64,000 nt of DNA. Origin: JACCZX01 sp963729165. Lineage in GTDB: Bacteria; Pseudomonadota; Gammaproteobacteria; Burkholderiales; Burkholderiaceae_F. Below the pieces are notes generated by a model that saw only the letters and a program-made list of their open reading frames with translations, had not been told where the DNA came from and searched no databases. Where the stretch lies: assembly GCA_963729165.1 (NCBI GenBank), contig CAVSMM010000016.1, positions 62,001 through 126,000 of the forward strand. Direction: 5' to 3'. Positions 1-9,471 of this stretch are shown here, one piece after another. Positions within the stretch are counted from its first letter, which is position 1. The number at the start of each line of letters is the position of its first letter. A program made the translations under genes and the position numbers.

Positions 1-28
1 CTAGGCGCTGCAGCTTTCTGATATCCAA
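1..28 (-). CDS. rsfS: Ribosomal silencing factor RsfS, start fragment
   Basis: Only the first nine codons lie in the window. They read TTG then D-I-R-K-L-Q-R-L, which matches the usual RsfS beginning (MDIRKLQRL). The TTG at 28-26 lies one base after the nadD stop at 32-30. RsfS binds ribosomal protein L14 and blocks subunit joining during starvation. The nadD-rsfS order is standard in Burkholderiales. The identification rests on nine residues plus synteny. Confidence 0.7.
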
Positions 29-29
29 A

Positions 30-698
30 TCAAGTCCGATAAAGGTGATGCGAATCAATATAGTCGAGCACGGCGGTAGGGACCATAGCGGACAGGCGCT
101 GCGCCCTTTTGGTCGATGGGAGCTGACGAAGCAAATCCCGAACCTCGGTAGCGGAAGCGTCGACCGGCGTCATTGCAAACTCGACAATGCTGCCGCCGCG
201 TTGTCGTGCAAGCGACGCGGCTCGCCCAACGCGCGTGGCGAGCGCTGCTTGCATGCTCGCACTTGACGGAACATGCGCTCCCGCGCGCTGCGCCACCGCA
301 ATGTGCGCCAGCTCGACGATTTGCTGCCAGTCGCGCCACGTATCGAATCGCGCGAACTGGTCCGAACCCATGATCAATACCAGCGGATGATCAGGCAACG
401 CTAAACGGAGGCCATGCAGCGTGTCGATCGTGTACGTGATTCCCCCGCGCTCGATCTCGTGCATGTCGAGTGCGAAGCGTGGCTCATCGGCGATTGCCAG
501 TTGCACCATCGTTGCTCGATGCGCGGCGGAAGTCATCGGTCCCTTTTGCCACGGCTGGCCGGCGGGAATAAAGCGGACTTCTTGCAGCGAGAGTTGCTTC
601 AACGCGTCGCGCGCCAGTTGTAGATGACCGTTGTGAATCGGATCGAAGCTTCCGCCGAACAGTCCGATCGGCTCTCCTGCGACTGTCTCTACACCCAT
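30..698 (-). CDS. nadD: Nicotinate-nucleotide adenylyltransferase NadD
   Basis: NadD transfers AMP from ATP to nicotinate mononucleotide, making deamido-NAD in cytoplasmic NAD biosynthesis. The 222-residue protein has the nucleotidyltransferase phosphate-binding motif GGSFDPIHNGH at residues 15-25. A C-terminal SATEVRDLLR segment near residue 182 corresponds to the family's ISSTxxR signature. Length is typical. It lies downstream of hemF on the same strand and immediately upstream of rsfS, so the three probably share a transcript. No frameshift is visible. The NAD synthetase that acts after this enzyme is at 55961-57595. Confidence 0.95.
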   Translation of the reverse strand: MGVETVAGEPIGLFGGSFDPIHNGHLQLARDALKQLSLQEVRFIPAGQPWQKGPMTSAAHRATMVQLAIADEPRFALDMHEIERGGITYTIDTLHGLRLALPDHPLVLIMGSDQFARFDTWRDWQQIVELAHIAVAQRAGAHVPSSASMQAALATRVGRAASLARQRGGSIVEFAMTPVDASATEVRDLLRQLPSTKRAQRLSAMVPTAVLDYIDSHHLYRT

Positions 699-734
699 TC
701 GCGAGGACGCAGAAAATCGGAATACAACCGCGCC

Positions 735-1613
735 TCAGGGCGTGCCGGGCTCAGGCCGCCAGTCGTATTTCCACTGTACGACCGGCGGCAGCGACATCAG
801 GATCGACTCGGTGCGGCCTCCCGATTGCAGGCCGAACAATGTTCCGCGATCGAACACCAGATTGAATTCGACATAGCGTCCGCGCCGATACTCCTGAAAT
901 TCGCGCTCGCGCTCTCCATACGGCATGTCGCGCCGACGCTCGACGATGGGCACGTAGGCATCAAGAAACGCATCGCCGACGGCCCGCAGCATCGCGAAGC
1001 TCTGCGCAAAGCCAGGCTCGTGAAAATCATCGAAAAACACGCCGCCGATGCCGCGCGGCTCGTCGCGATGCTTCAAATAGAAATATTCGTCGCACCACTT
1101 CTTGAAGCGCGGGTATTTGTCGGCGCCGAAGGGCTCCAGAGCGCGCTTGCATGTCGCGTGGAAGTGATGCGCATCCTCCTCGTAGCCGTAGTACGGTGTC
1201 AGATCTGTTCCGCCACCAAACCAGAAAATATCCGGCTGATCCTTCGCCTTGGCGATGAAGAACCGAACGTTCATGTGCACGGTGGGTACGTGCGGGTTGC
1301 GCGGATGAAAAACAAGCGAGACACCGAGCGCCTCGAAACGTCGGCCCGCGAGCTCGGGGCGCTGCGCGCTGGCCGACGGCGGTAGCGCCTTGCCGATGAC
1401 ATGCGAAAAGCCGACTCCGCCGCGTTCGAGCAGAGTGCCGTTTTCGATAACGCGCGTCAGTCCGCCACCGCCGAGCTGCGCGTCGGCCGGTTTTTCCCAC
1501 ACGTCATAACCGAAAGGCTTGGCGTCGAGCCGTTCCAGCGCCTCGACGATGCGCTGCTGCAGGCCGAGCAAATACTCGCGAACCGATTGGCTATCTACGA
1601 ATTCTGCAGTCAC
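735..1613 (-). CDS. hemF: Aerobic coproporphyrinogen-III oxidase HemF
   Basis: HemF uses O2 to decarboxylate two propionates of coproporphyrinogen III, giving protoporphyrinogen IX. The protein carries the family segments WFGGGTDLTPYYGYEEDA, KKWCDEYFYLKHR, ERRRDMPYGERE and the near-terminal GTLFGLQSGGRTESILMSLPP. The frame is open back to an ATG at 1655, but I prefer the GTG at 1613-1611 (V-T-A-E-F), whose last bases overlap the stop of the upstream S9 peptidase as GTGA, giving about 292 residues and likely translational coupling. The alternative ATG would add 14 poorly conserved residues. The frame is intact. Confidence 0.95.
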   Translation of the reverse strand: MTAEFVDSQSVREYLLGLQQRIVEALERLDAKPFGYDVWEKPADAQLGGGGLTRVIENGTLLERGGVGFSHVIGKALPPSASAQRPELAGRRFEALGVSLVFHPRNPHVPTVHMNVRFFIAKAKDQPDIFWFGGGTDLTPYYGYEEDAHHFHATCKRALEPFGADKYPRFKKWCDEYFYLKHRDEPRGIGGVFFDDFHEPGFAQSFAMLRAVGDAFLDAYVPIVERRRDMPYGEREREFQEYRRGRYVEFNLVFDRGTLFGLQSGGRTESILMSLPPVVQWKYDWRPEPGTP

Positions 1614-3611
1614 GACAAGTGACGCTTGATGAAGCTCAACACCGTGTCGTACCACGCGACGATATTGCGCGGCTTCATGATCCAGTGGTTCTCGTCGGGG
1701 AACACCAGCAGCTCCGACGGCACACCGTGATACTGCAGCGCCTCGAACAGGTTCAGTCCTTCACCAATCGGACAGCGGTAATCCTTTTCGCCGTGAATGA
1801 TCAGCGCCGGTGTCTTCCACTGCTTGATATGGCGGATCGGCGCGTAACGATCGTACGCAGCCGGGTCGGCGTACGGATCCTCGCCGCCCATTTCCAGATA
1901 CCACCAGGCGGGATGATCCGTTGTTCCGGTGAACTGCGCCATCGTCGTCACGCACGCGTGCGTGATCAGGCATTTAAAGCGCTGCGTCTGTGTGCCGATC
2001 CAGTTGGTCATGTAGCCGCCGAAGCTGCCACCCATCGCCATCATGCGGTTCGGATCGACGTCGGGGCGGGCAGCAAGCGTATCCGTCACCGCCATCAGAT
2101 CCTTGTAGCACTGATCGCCCCATACGTTGCCCCAGATGCCTTGCACGAACTGCTGGCCGAATCCGGTCGAGCCGCGCGGATTGGGTTGCACCACCGCATA
2201 ACCCTGCGCGACCGCAAGCAATGGATTCCAGCGCCAGTGCCACGCATCAGCGGTCATGCCGATCGGGCCTCCGTGAATCCAAAGCAGTGTCGGTAACCGC
2301 CCCTGCGTGTTCTTCGGCTTCACGACAAAGTACTGAATATCGACGCCGTCGGTTGATTTGGTCGCGAGGTTTTCGACCTCGACCCAATCGGGATACTCGA
2401 AACCCGACAGCCGCGCCAGCGTCTGAGGCGGCGAGTTGACTTTCGGCGTGACGACAAATGCTTCGGGAGGTTCGAGAAAGGTCGAGCGAATACCGGCGAT
2501 GCGCCCATCAGATAAAACATGTAGATCGCTGTGAGCGCCGCCTTCGCGCTCAGCGACGATGCGCTCGCTCTTGCCGGTCGCAACTTCAACCGCATAAACG
2601 GGCACATGGCCTGCGACGTCGGCGCTGACGATCAAATGCTTGCCATCGGCGGACCAGTCGCCGATATGCGGCCACGCGTCGACATCACTAGCGATCTCAC
2701 GCAACGAGCCGGTTGCCACGTTGATCAATGTCAGCGTCGGTCGAAACACGATGCTTGGCGAACGCGTCATGCGAAGCACGGCGAGTGTCTTTCCGTCCGG
2801 TGCGAAGCGCGGGGATTCGGTATTGCTGTTCGTTGCTGCACCGACGATGCGTACGCTCTTTGAATCGACATCGATCAGCGCAATCGCGGTGTCCGTTTCG
2901 CGATCTTCACCGGTGCTCTGCCACGTCACTGCCACTTGCTGCCCATCGGGCGCAACGTCGAATCCGGGCTCGACCGACATTTCACGCCTGGCATCCGGCG
3001 TCAGATCAACCCGGTTCTTTCCGTCTGACGAATAGGCAATCGACGTGCGTGTTCGCCATGTTGTCGTTCTCGTGCAGCCACTGGTCCCAGTGGCGCACCG
3101 GCTGACTGCGAAAGTGACGCGCGCTTGAACCTTTCTTCTCGCGGTCCTTCGCGGTTTCGCGTTGCTTGTGGTGTTCGACGCCATCCAGCACCGACGCCAG
3201 CACGATCAAGCGATCGGCCTTCTTCGCGAACTTGAACTCGCTGATGCCGAGCGGTTCGTCGGTCAACTGCAGAGCTTCACCGCCCGCGGCTGGCAACAGC
3301 CAGACCTGCATGCGCTTGTCGGCGTCATCGTCCGTTTTGATTTCATTCGGTTGGCGGTTCGACAGAAATCCGAGTGCACCGTCGCGGCGGAAACACAGTG
3401 CCGCATCTTTGCTGTCGCCGCGTGTCAGTTGGGTTGCATCGCTGCCGTCGGTGGGCACCTTCCAGATGTCCGATACGTACTTGACGCCTTCGCGGTCGAG
3501 CCGCTGCACAGCAACCGCAAGCCACGTGCCGTCCGGCGACGGGGCGATCGTAGAGACACGCTTGAGCGCGATGTGTTGCTCTACGGTGTACGGCGTATCT
3601 GGCATCGACAA
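1610..3611 (-). CDS. S9 family prolyl oligopeptidase-like peptidase (one frameshift)
   Basis: This is a serine peptidase of the acylaminoacyl-peptidase/DPP type. The N-terminal half is a beta-propeller with WD40-like repeats such as APSPDGTWLAVAV and FAPDGKTLAVLR. The C-terminal half is an alpha/beta hydrolase with the nucleophile elbow GGSFGGY, an oxyanion-region HGGP, and the acid/His segment HGEKDYRCP...DENHWI. A single frameshift near 3035-3045 splits it. Deleting one T from GATTGCC joins HENDNMANTHV to AYSSDGKNRVDL. The ATG at 3611 has an AGGA Shine-Dalgarno just after the purD stop. The gene sits inside the otherwise conserved purD-hemF-nadD block. No signal peptide is seen, so it is probably cytoplasmic. 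Confidence 0.85.
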
Positions 3612-3615
3612 GTCC

Positions 3616-4899
3616 TAACGTTTGTGATCGACGCGATCCAAGGGCACGATGCCCGATGTCGCGGCGAAATTGCATTCCATCGAACTCGACCTCGTCGACC
3701 GCGTCGTAGGCGCGCTTGTGCGCGGCGCGCACGGTTTCGCCCAACGCGGTAACGCATAGCACTCGTCCTCCGCGCGTTACCAGCTGCTGATCTTCGAATT
3801 CCGTACCCGCGTGAAACGTGATGCAGTCTTCATCGTCGACGGGTAAGCGCGTGATGGCGTCGCCGCTGCGCGGACTGTCAGGGTAACCCGCGGCTGCGAT
3901 CACGACGCCGAGCGCGGTGCGTCGATCCCATTCGGCCTCGACCTGATCGAGCCGACCATTGATCGCGGCATCGATCAGCTGCGCAAGACTGGACTTCAAT
4001 CTCAGCATGATCGGCTGAGTTTCCGGGTCCCCCAGGCGGCAGTTAAATTCGAGCGTCTTGATGCTGCTGTCGGGTTCGATCATCAAGCCGGCGTACAAAA
4101 ACCCTTGGTACGGAATTCCATCGGAGGCCATTCCGTTCACCGCCGGCATGATGATCTCGCGCAGCACACGTGCGTAAATGGTCGGAGTGATAACAGGCGC
4201 CGGTGAGTAGGCGCCCATGCCGCCGGTGTTCGGCCCGCGGTCGCCATCGAGCAAGCGCTTGTGATCCTGGCTCGTCGCGAGCGCCAGCACATTTTTGCCG
4301 TCCGACATCACGATGAAACTCGCTTCCTCGCCCGTCAAAAACTGCTCGATCACTACACGCGCACCGCCGGCGCCGACGCGGTTGTCGATCAGCATCGAAT
4401 CAATCGCCGCATTGGCCTCGTCCGTTGTCATCGCGACGACCACGCCTTTGCCGGCAGCCAACCCATCCGCCTTGATGACGATCGGTGCGCCGTGCTCGTG
4501 CACGTAAGCGCGTGCGAGCGCGGCGTCTGTAAAGGTCTGATGCTGCGCGGTCGGAATTCGATGGCGTTGCATGAACGCCTTGGCAAAGTCCTTTGAACTT
4601 TCGAGCTGCGCTGCCGCGCGCGTGGGGCCGAAGATTCTCAGTTGACGCGAGCGAAACACGTCGACCACGCCGGAGGCGAGCGGAGCTTCGGGTCCGACGA
4701 CGGTAAACGCCACATCTTCACGCTGCGCAAAGTCGGCCAGCGCCTCGTTGCTCTGATAGGGAATATTCTGGAAGCGCCTGTCCCGCGCGGTTCCGCCGTT
4801 ACCCGGTGCGATGAAAATGGTTTGTACGCGCGCCGAACGAGCCAGCTTCCACGCGAGCGCATGCTCGCGACCCCCGCCGCCGATCACCAGCAGCTTCAT
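3616..4899 (-). CDS. purD: Phosphoribosylamine-glycine ligase PurD (frameshift at the last codons)
   Basis: PurD ligates phosphoribosylamine and glycine with ATP to make GAR in purine synthesis. The protein starts MKLLVIGGGGREHALAWKL and has the ATP-grasp features GLAAGKGVVVA, GPNTGGMGAYSPAP and LEFNCRLGDPETQ. It is intact to FRRDIGHRAL, where family members end within a few residues. As given, the frame then runs on into the next gene. Removing one base of the GGG run at 3642-3644 gives the ending ALDRVDHKR and a TAG at 3618-3616, eight bases before the peptidase ATG. I use that end. The overrun is almost certainly an indel artefact. Confidence 0.93.
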
Positions 4900-4915
4900 C
4901 TAGGGGCTTTCGCAC

Positions 4916-5659
4916 TCATGTTTCAGAGTGAATAGGCCCTACGATCGCGGCGGTCGTGTAAACCTGCTGCACATCATCGAGGTCTTCGAGGATGTCCAGC
5001 AGCTTCTGCATCCTGTCGGCATCGTCGCCGGTTAGCACCGTCTCTGCCAGAGGCTTCATCGTTACTTCGGCAAGCTCTGGTTTCAGCCCCGCACTATCGA
5101 GCGCAGTGCGAACTCTTTCGAAGTCGGTAGGGGCCGAGATGACTTCCACGGTGCCGTCATCGTTGGCGATCACATCCTCTGCGCCTGCTTCCAGCGCGAC
5201 GTCCATTACTTTCTCTTCCGATGTGCCGGGCGCGAACAGCAACTGGCCACAGTGCTTGAAGTTGAACGCCACCGAACCGTCAGTGCCCAGATTGCCGCCG
5301 TGCTTGGCCAACGCATGACGCACCTCGGCCACGGTGCGCACACGGTTATCGGTCATCGCGTCAATCATCAGGGCCGCGCCGCCGATGCCGTAGCCTTCGT
5401 AACGAATCTCTTCGTAGGTCACGCCTTCCATCTTGCCGGCGCCACGCTGAATCGCTCCCGTCAATTTGTCTTTGGGAACGTTACCCAAGCGAGCTTTCTC
5501 GAGCGCGAGGCGCAGCCGTGGGTTCATGCCAGGATCGGCCCCGCCATCACGCGCCGCGACCGTCACTTCACGAATAATCTTGGTCCATAGCGAACCGCGC
5601 TTTGCATCCTGGCGGTTTTTGCGATGCTGAATGTTGGCCCACTTTGAATGGCCGGCCAT
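4916..5659 (-). CDS. yebC: YebC/PmpR family regulatory protein
   Basis: This is a YebC-type protein with the family start MAGHSKWANIQHRKNRQDAKRG and characteristic segments EGYGIGGAALMIDAMTDN and KHGGNLGTDGSVA. YebC/TACO1 proteins act as transcriptional regulators or as helpers of translation through proline stretches. Length (247 residues) is normal. It lies 16 bp upstream of purD on the same strand, as in other Burkholderiales. It is divergent from the HerA-like gene, with about 117 bp between the two start codons, which must hold both promoters. Confidence 0.95.
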   Translation of the reverse strand: MAGHSKWANIQHRKNRQDAKRGSLWTKIIREVTVAARDGGADPGMNPRLRLALEKARLGNVPKDKLTGAIQRGAGKMEGVTYEEIRYEGYGIGGAALMIDAMTDNRVRTVAEVRHALAKHGGNLGTDGSVAFNFKHCGQLLFAPGTSEEKVMDVALEAGAEDVIANDDGTVEVISAPTDFERVRTALDSAGLKPELAEVTMKPLAETVLTGDDADRMQKLLDILEDLDDVQQVYTTAAIVGPIHSET

Positions 5660-5776
5660 ATGAAATCTGCTGCGACTCGGAAAAGGGGCGCGAGTGTAAC
5701 AAGCGGACCTTGTCGAGGCATGCGCTCCGAAGCGTCGGTTCGGCTACGCTTTGCAAAACAACCAGTCGAGGCGTGC

Positions 5777-7306
5777 ATGGCGGAACCTCTTGTGATTGCA
5801 ATGTCGGGTAAGACCGAACTCGCCCTGTTGCCGGCGCTGTCGAATCGACATGGCTGCATAACCGGTGCCACCGGTACTGGCAAGACGGTGACGATGCAAA
5901 AGATGGCCGAGAGCTTTTCGAATATCGGAGTGCCGGTGTTCATGGCCGATATCAAGGGCGACTTTTCAGGCATCGCCGCCGCGGGCAAGCCGGACGACAA
6001 GATGAAGTCGCGGCTTGCCGAGCGCTCGTTGCCTGAACCAAAGTGGCAAGCGTGTCCGGTCACGCTATGGGACATCTGGGGCGAGCAGGGTCATCCGGTG
6101 CGAGCAACGGTCTCGGATATGGGGCCGCTGCTGTTCGCACGTCTGCTCGCGCTCAACGAGACGCAGGAAGGCGTGCTGGCGCTGGTATTCAAGGTGGCCG
6201 ACGACAATGGCCTGTTGCTGCTCGATCTGAAGGATCTGCGCGCGATCCTTCAATACGTCGGCGACAACGCCGCTCAATTCAAGACGCAGTACGGCAACGT
6301 CTCTTCGGCGTCGATCGGAGCGATTCAGCGCGGCCTGCTGCAGTTGGAAGAGCAGGGCGGTGAACGCTTTTTCGGCGAGCCGATGCTCGACATCGCCGAT
6401 CTGATGCAGACCACCGATGGCAAAGGCGTCGTCAACGTTCTCGCCGCCGACAAGATGATGAACAACCCGCGGCTTTATGCGAGTTTCTTGCTGTGGCTGC
6501 TCGCGGAGCTCTTCGAGAACCTGCCGGAGGTCGGCGATCGGGACAAACCAAAGCTCGTGTTCTTCTTCGACGAGGCGCATCTGCTGTTCAGCGATGCACC
6601 GCCCGCGCTGCTTGAAAAGGTCGAACAGGTCGTGCGATTGATCCGCTCGAAGGGTGTCGGAGTGTTCTTCGTCACGCAAAACCCGCTCGACATTCCGGAC
6701 AAGGTGCTCGCCCAGCTCGGTAATCGGGTCCAGCACGCGCTGCGCGCGTTCACGCCGCGCGATCAGAAGGCGGTGAAGTCGGTTGCCGAGACGATGCGCG
6801 CCAATCCGAAAATCGATGCGACCAAGGCGATTCTTGAACTCGCCGTCGGCGAAGCGCTGATCAGCTTCCTCGATGCGAAAGGCACGCCCGGCATCACGGA
6901 ACGCGCTTGGGTGCTGCCGCCTGGATCGCAGCTTGGCCCGATTACGCCGGATCAGCGCGCGCAACTGATCAAGAATTCAATCGTCGCAGGAACATACGAC
7001 AAGACGGTCGATCGTGAGTCCGCTCACGAGATGCTGAAAAAGCGCGCGGAAAGCGCAGCGCCACCGGCAGCGGGCCAAGCTCGCGGCAAGCCCGGCGCGC
7101 CGTCACCCGCGCAGACGTCGAACGGCGGCATCATGGGCGGACTTGGCGACATCCTGTTTGGGTCGACCGGCCCGCGCGGTGGCCGGCGCGAAGGAATGGT
7201 TGAAGCGATGGGCAAGAGCGCCGCGCGTTCGGTCGGATCGTCGATCGCGCGCGAAATCACACGTGGAGTACTCGGATCAATACTGGGTGGGACGAGGCGT
7301 CGTTAG
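5777..7306 (+). CDS. yjgR: HerA/YjgR-like ATPase (DUF853)
   Basis: This is a P-loop ATPase of the HerA/FtsK superfamily, similar to E. coli YjgR. The Walker A motif GATGTGKT is at residues 30-37, and a Walker B-like segment LVFFFDEAHLLF lies near residue 250, followed by LIRSKGVGVFFVTQNP. The tail is Gly/Arg/Ala-rich. I chose the ATG at 5777 because family members begin M-x-EPL-x-IA; the frame is open further upstream to 5648, but that part is unlike the family. The cellular role of DUF853 proteins is not established; they may translocate DNA or remodel protein complexes. The frame is intact. Confidence 0.9.
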   Translation: MAEPLVIAMSGKTELALLPALSNRHGCITGATGTGKTVTMQKMAESFSNIGVPVFMADIKGDFSGIAAAGKPDDKMKSRLAERSLPEPKWQACPVTLWDIWGEQGHPVRATVSDMGPLLFARLLALNETQEGVLALVFKVADDNGLLLLDLKDLRAILQYVGDNAAQFKTQYGNVSSASIGAIQRGLLQLEEQGGERFFGEPMLDIADLMQTTDGKGVVNVLAADKMMNNPRLYASFLLWLLAELFENLPEVGDRDKPKLVFFFDEAHLLFSDAPPALLEKVEQVVRLIRSKGVGVFFVTQNPLDIPDKVLAQLGNRVQHALRAFTPRDQKAVKSVAETMRANPKIDATKAILELAVGEALISFLDAKGTPGITERAWVLPPGSQLGPITPDQRAQLIKNSIVAGTYDKTVDRESAHEMLKKRAESAAPPAAGQARGKPGAPSPAQTSNGGIMGGLGDILFGSTGPRGGRREGMVEAMGKSAARSVGSSIAREITRGVLGSILGGTRRR

Positions 7307-7321
7307 GTAAGGCGCGGCACA

Positions 7322-7786
7322 GTGTCTGCGATCAGTACCGCTCTTACCGCGATCGAGACATGGCCGCTGTCGGAAGCGATACGCCGCTCGATTTGGGCGT
7401 ATCCAGCGCTCGAGACGATTCACATCGCCGCGTTTGCGTCCGTATTCGGATCCCTGATGGTGCTGGAGCTGCGTGTCTTTGGTGCGGCTCCGACGGTTCC
7501 GCTCTCGCCACTCGCGCGTCTATCTGTCCCGATCGCGCTGGTGTCGTTTGCAGTGGCCGCCGCTGCAGGGTTGTTGATGTTGATCTCCAGCGCATCCGAG
7601 ATTGTTACCAACCCGGCATTTCAGATAAAGCTTGGTTTGATCGTGATTGCAGGTGGCAACGCCTGGTGGTTTCATCGGCGCGGTAGCCTTGTCCTGCATG
7701 ACGGCGTCGCAAAGGCGCAGTCTTTGCTCTCGATCGTGCTTTGGATAGGGGTTATCGCCTGCGGCCGTTTGATAGCCTACGTTTAG
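7322..7786 (+). CDS. Small integral membrane protein, DUF6644-like
   Basis: A 154-residue protein with about four membrane segments, starting with GTG at 7322. The SIWAYPALETIHIAAFASVFGS stretch followed by LELRVFG resembles DUF6644 proteins. A basic WWFHRRGSL loop separates the third and fourth helices. It lies 15 bp after the HerA-like gene and 23 bp before a secreted DUF6152 protein; these two families often occur side by side. The function is unknown, possibly a redox or metal-related membrane partner of DUF6152 (inference). The frame is intact. Confidence 0.7.
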   Translation: MSAISTALTAIETWPLSEAIRRSIWAYPALETIHIAAFASVFGSLMVLELRVFGAAPTVPLSPLARLSVPIALVSFAVAAAAGLLMLISSASEIVTNPAFQIKLGLIVIAGGNAWWFHRRGSLVLHDGVAKAQSLLSIVLWIGVIACGRLIAYV

Positions 7787-7809
7787 TCATCTGTGTTTAG
7801 GAGGTCTGT

Positions 7810-8280
7810 ATGAAGCGTCGCCATTTCGTTTATCTGACGGTCGGTGCGCTGTTCGCTGCGCCGGTGCTGGCACATCATGGCTGGTCGAGTTTCGATCAGG
7901 ACAAACCGCTTTATCTGAGCGGTACTTTGACGCAGGTGCGATGGCAAAATCCACATGCGGAAGTGATGTTGCGCGTCGACGCGACGAAGCTTCCGGACGG
8001 GATCGCCTCGCGCACCGTTCCCGCGCAACAGCAGTCGGTCGACGGGCCCGGCATCCTCAAGAAGGTGCAGGTTCCGGCAAATGCTGCCGGCATATGGGAA
8101 GTCGAATTCGCGCCGCTGTCGCGCATGCAAGCCTGGGGTTTGTCTCAGCCGCCCAAGGTGGGCGACCGTATCGAAGTGATCGGCTATGGGCTGGCCGATG
8201 ACAACAAGCGGTTGATGCGCGCCGAGTATCTATTCATCAACGGCAAGGCGTACGCGTTCAGATCGTCGCCCGTGAATTAG
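7810..8280 (+). CDS. Periplasmic DUF6152 family protein
   Basis: A 156-residue exported protein. The N-terminus MKRRHFVYLTVGALFAAPVLA is a signal peptide, with cleavage expected after VLA. The mature protein begins HHGWSSFDQDKPLYLSGTL and contains VRWQNPHAEVML, the family's His/Trp-rich start and its PH motif. A Shine-Dalgarno (AGGAGG) lies about 6 bases before the ATG. It follows the DUF6644-like gene and is closed by the hairpin at 8301-8325. The function is unknown; the histidines near the mature N-terminus suggest metal or haem binding, which is inference. Confidence 0.8.
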   Translation: MKRRHFVYLTVGALFAAPVLAHHGWSSFDQDKPLYLSGTLTQVRWQNPHAEVMLRVDATKLPDGIASRTVPAQQQSVDGPGILKKVQVPANAAGIWEVEFAPLSRMQAWGLSQPPKVGDRIEVIGYGLADDNKRLMRAEYLFINGKAYAFRSSPVN

Positions 8281-8300
8281 CACGCTTTCACACCGTGTTT

Positions 8301-8325
8301 AGCACTCGCGACGCGCGAGTGCTTT
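8301..8325 (+). terminator. Rho-independent-type hairpin after the DUF6152 gene
   Basis: A perfect 10-bp stem (agcactcgcg at 8301-8310 pairing with cgcgagtgct at 8314-8323) with a 3-nt loop, followed by TTT and a T-rich stretch. It stands 20 bp past the DUF6152 stop and before the AAA ATPase gene, so it likely ends the 5.8-8.3 kb transcript. The T-tract is short. Confidence 0.75.
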
Positions 8326-8434
8326 GTTGCATTCTTGCTTTAGTAGTCTTTTTGGCTTCTACCCGTCAGGGTTTTACATGTATACCGTTTACGTGCTTCC
8401 GCGTTTATTGAATGCAGCGTAAACGGAGGTGTTG

Positions 8435-9433
8435 ATGAGCGTACCTGCAGTCATTCCCGATCGGGAAAATCCGATTGCGATCGCAGGGTTCAAGGACGTC
8501 TACCAGGTGTTGCGCGTTGAAGACGCGCTGACCGGTCTGCAGGAGCTCGGCGCCAGCGCCAGCGAAGCGTTGCGAGCGACCTACGTCAAGATGATTCGCA
8601 GCGGTGGCCAGCGCTTCGTGACCAAGCCGGCGGCGCTGCCCGACATCGATGCGCTGATCAACGAGCTGCCCAACTTCGAAGCGCCGCTGCAGGATATTCG
8701 CAAACAACTCGCGCTGTGCTTGTCATCGGACGACCCGCTTGAGCTCGAGCCGATTTTGCTGCTGGGCGAACCGGGCATCGGCAAGACACACTTCGCTCGC
8801 CGTCTCGCAAAATTGCTCGGTACCGGCTACAACTTTATTGGCATGAGCTCGCTGACTGCCGGCTGGATTCTTTCCGGCGCATCGGCCCAGTGGAAAAACG
8901 CGAAACCCGGCAAGGTGTTCGACGCACTGGTCAATGGCGACTACGCCAACCCGGTGATCGTGGTCGATGAAATCGACAAGGCCGGCAGCGACACGCAATA
9001 CGACCCGCTGGGAAGCCTGTACACGTTGCTCGAGCACGACACCGCCACCGAATTCGTCGACGAATTTGTCGAGGTGCCGATCGATGCGTCCGACGTCGTG
9101 TGGATCGCTACCGCGAATGACGCGCACTCGATTCCGTCGCCGATCTTGAATCGGATGAACGTGTATGCGATCGATCCGCCCGATCACGAAGGGTCGCGCC
9201 GCATCGCGCGCTGCATCTACGACGAGCTGCGCAGTGAGCACGCCTGGGGCCAGGCATTTCCTGTGGAGCTTTCCGATGAAAGCCTCGACCGGCTTGCGCG
9301 CTTAAAGCCGCGCGAGATGCGACGCGTGTTGCTGGCTGCGTTCGGCACAGCCAAGCTGGCGGGGCGCAATGAAGTGCGGCCCGACGACATCACCGAAGAG
9401 CGCGCCGCCAAGAAATCGCGGATCGGGTTTTAG
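8435..9433 (+). CDS. Stand-alone Lon-like AAA ATPase
   Basis: A 332-residue AAA+ ATPase. Walker A GEPGIGKT is at residues 111-118, Walker B VIVVDEIDKAG at 173-183, and the sensor-1 segment WIATAND near 222. A small C-terminal AAA lid ends with LKPREMRRVLLAAFG. The module order resembles the ATPase core of Lon, but there is neither a Lon N-domain nor a Ser-Lys protease domain. The ATG at 8435 has a strong GGAGG at 8425-8429; a GTG at 8429 is also possible. It is monocistronic between a terminator and a convergent gene. The substrate is unknown. Confidence 0.8.
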   Translation: MSVPAVIPDRENPIAIAGFKDVYQVLRVEDALTGLQELGASASEALRATYVKMIRSGGQRFVTKPAALPDIDALINELPNFEAPLQDIRKQLALCLSSDDPLELEPILLLGEPGIGKTHFARRLAKLLGTGYNFIGMSSLTAGWILSGASAQWKNAKPGKVFDALVNGDYANPVIVVDEIDKAGSDTQYDPLGSLYTLLEHDTATEFVDEFVEVPIDASDVVWIATANDAHSIPSPILNRMNVYAIDPPDHEGSRRIARCIYDELRSEHAWGQAFPVELSDESLDRLARLKPREMRRVLLAAFGTAKLAGRNEVRPDDITEERAAKKSRIGF

Positions 9434-9471
9434 CAAACCGCTCCTCTGTACGCGACCGTCGCTGCACCTCA

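Noticed and set aside
735..1385. Long open frame on the plus strand opposite hemF (about 250 codons)
   Set aside because: It lies entirely antisense to hemF and nadD, has no recognisable domain, and GC-rich codon bias creates such frames routinely.
3343..3615. Extension of purD into the peptidase gene
   Set aside because: The added 90 residues resemble no PurD. A one-base correction gives a stop eight bases before the peptidase ATG, as expected.
6065..6964. 300-codon minus-strand frame inside the HerA-like gene
   Set aside because: It is the antisense shadow of a well-supported gene; composition is Arg/Gln-rich and has no domain.
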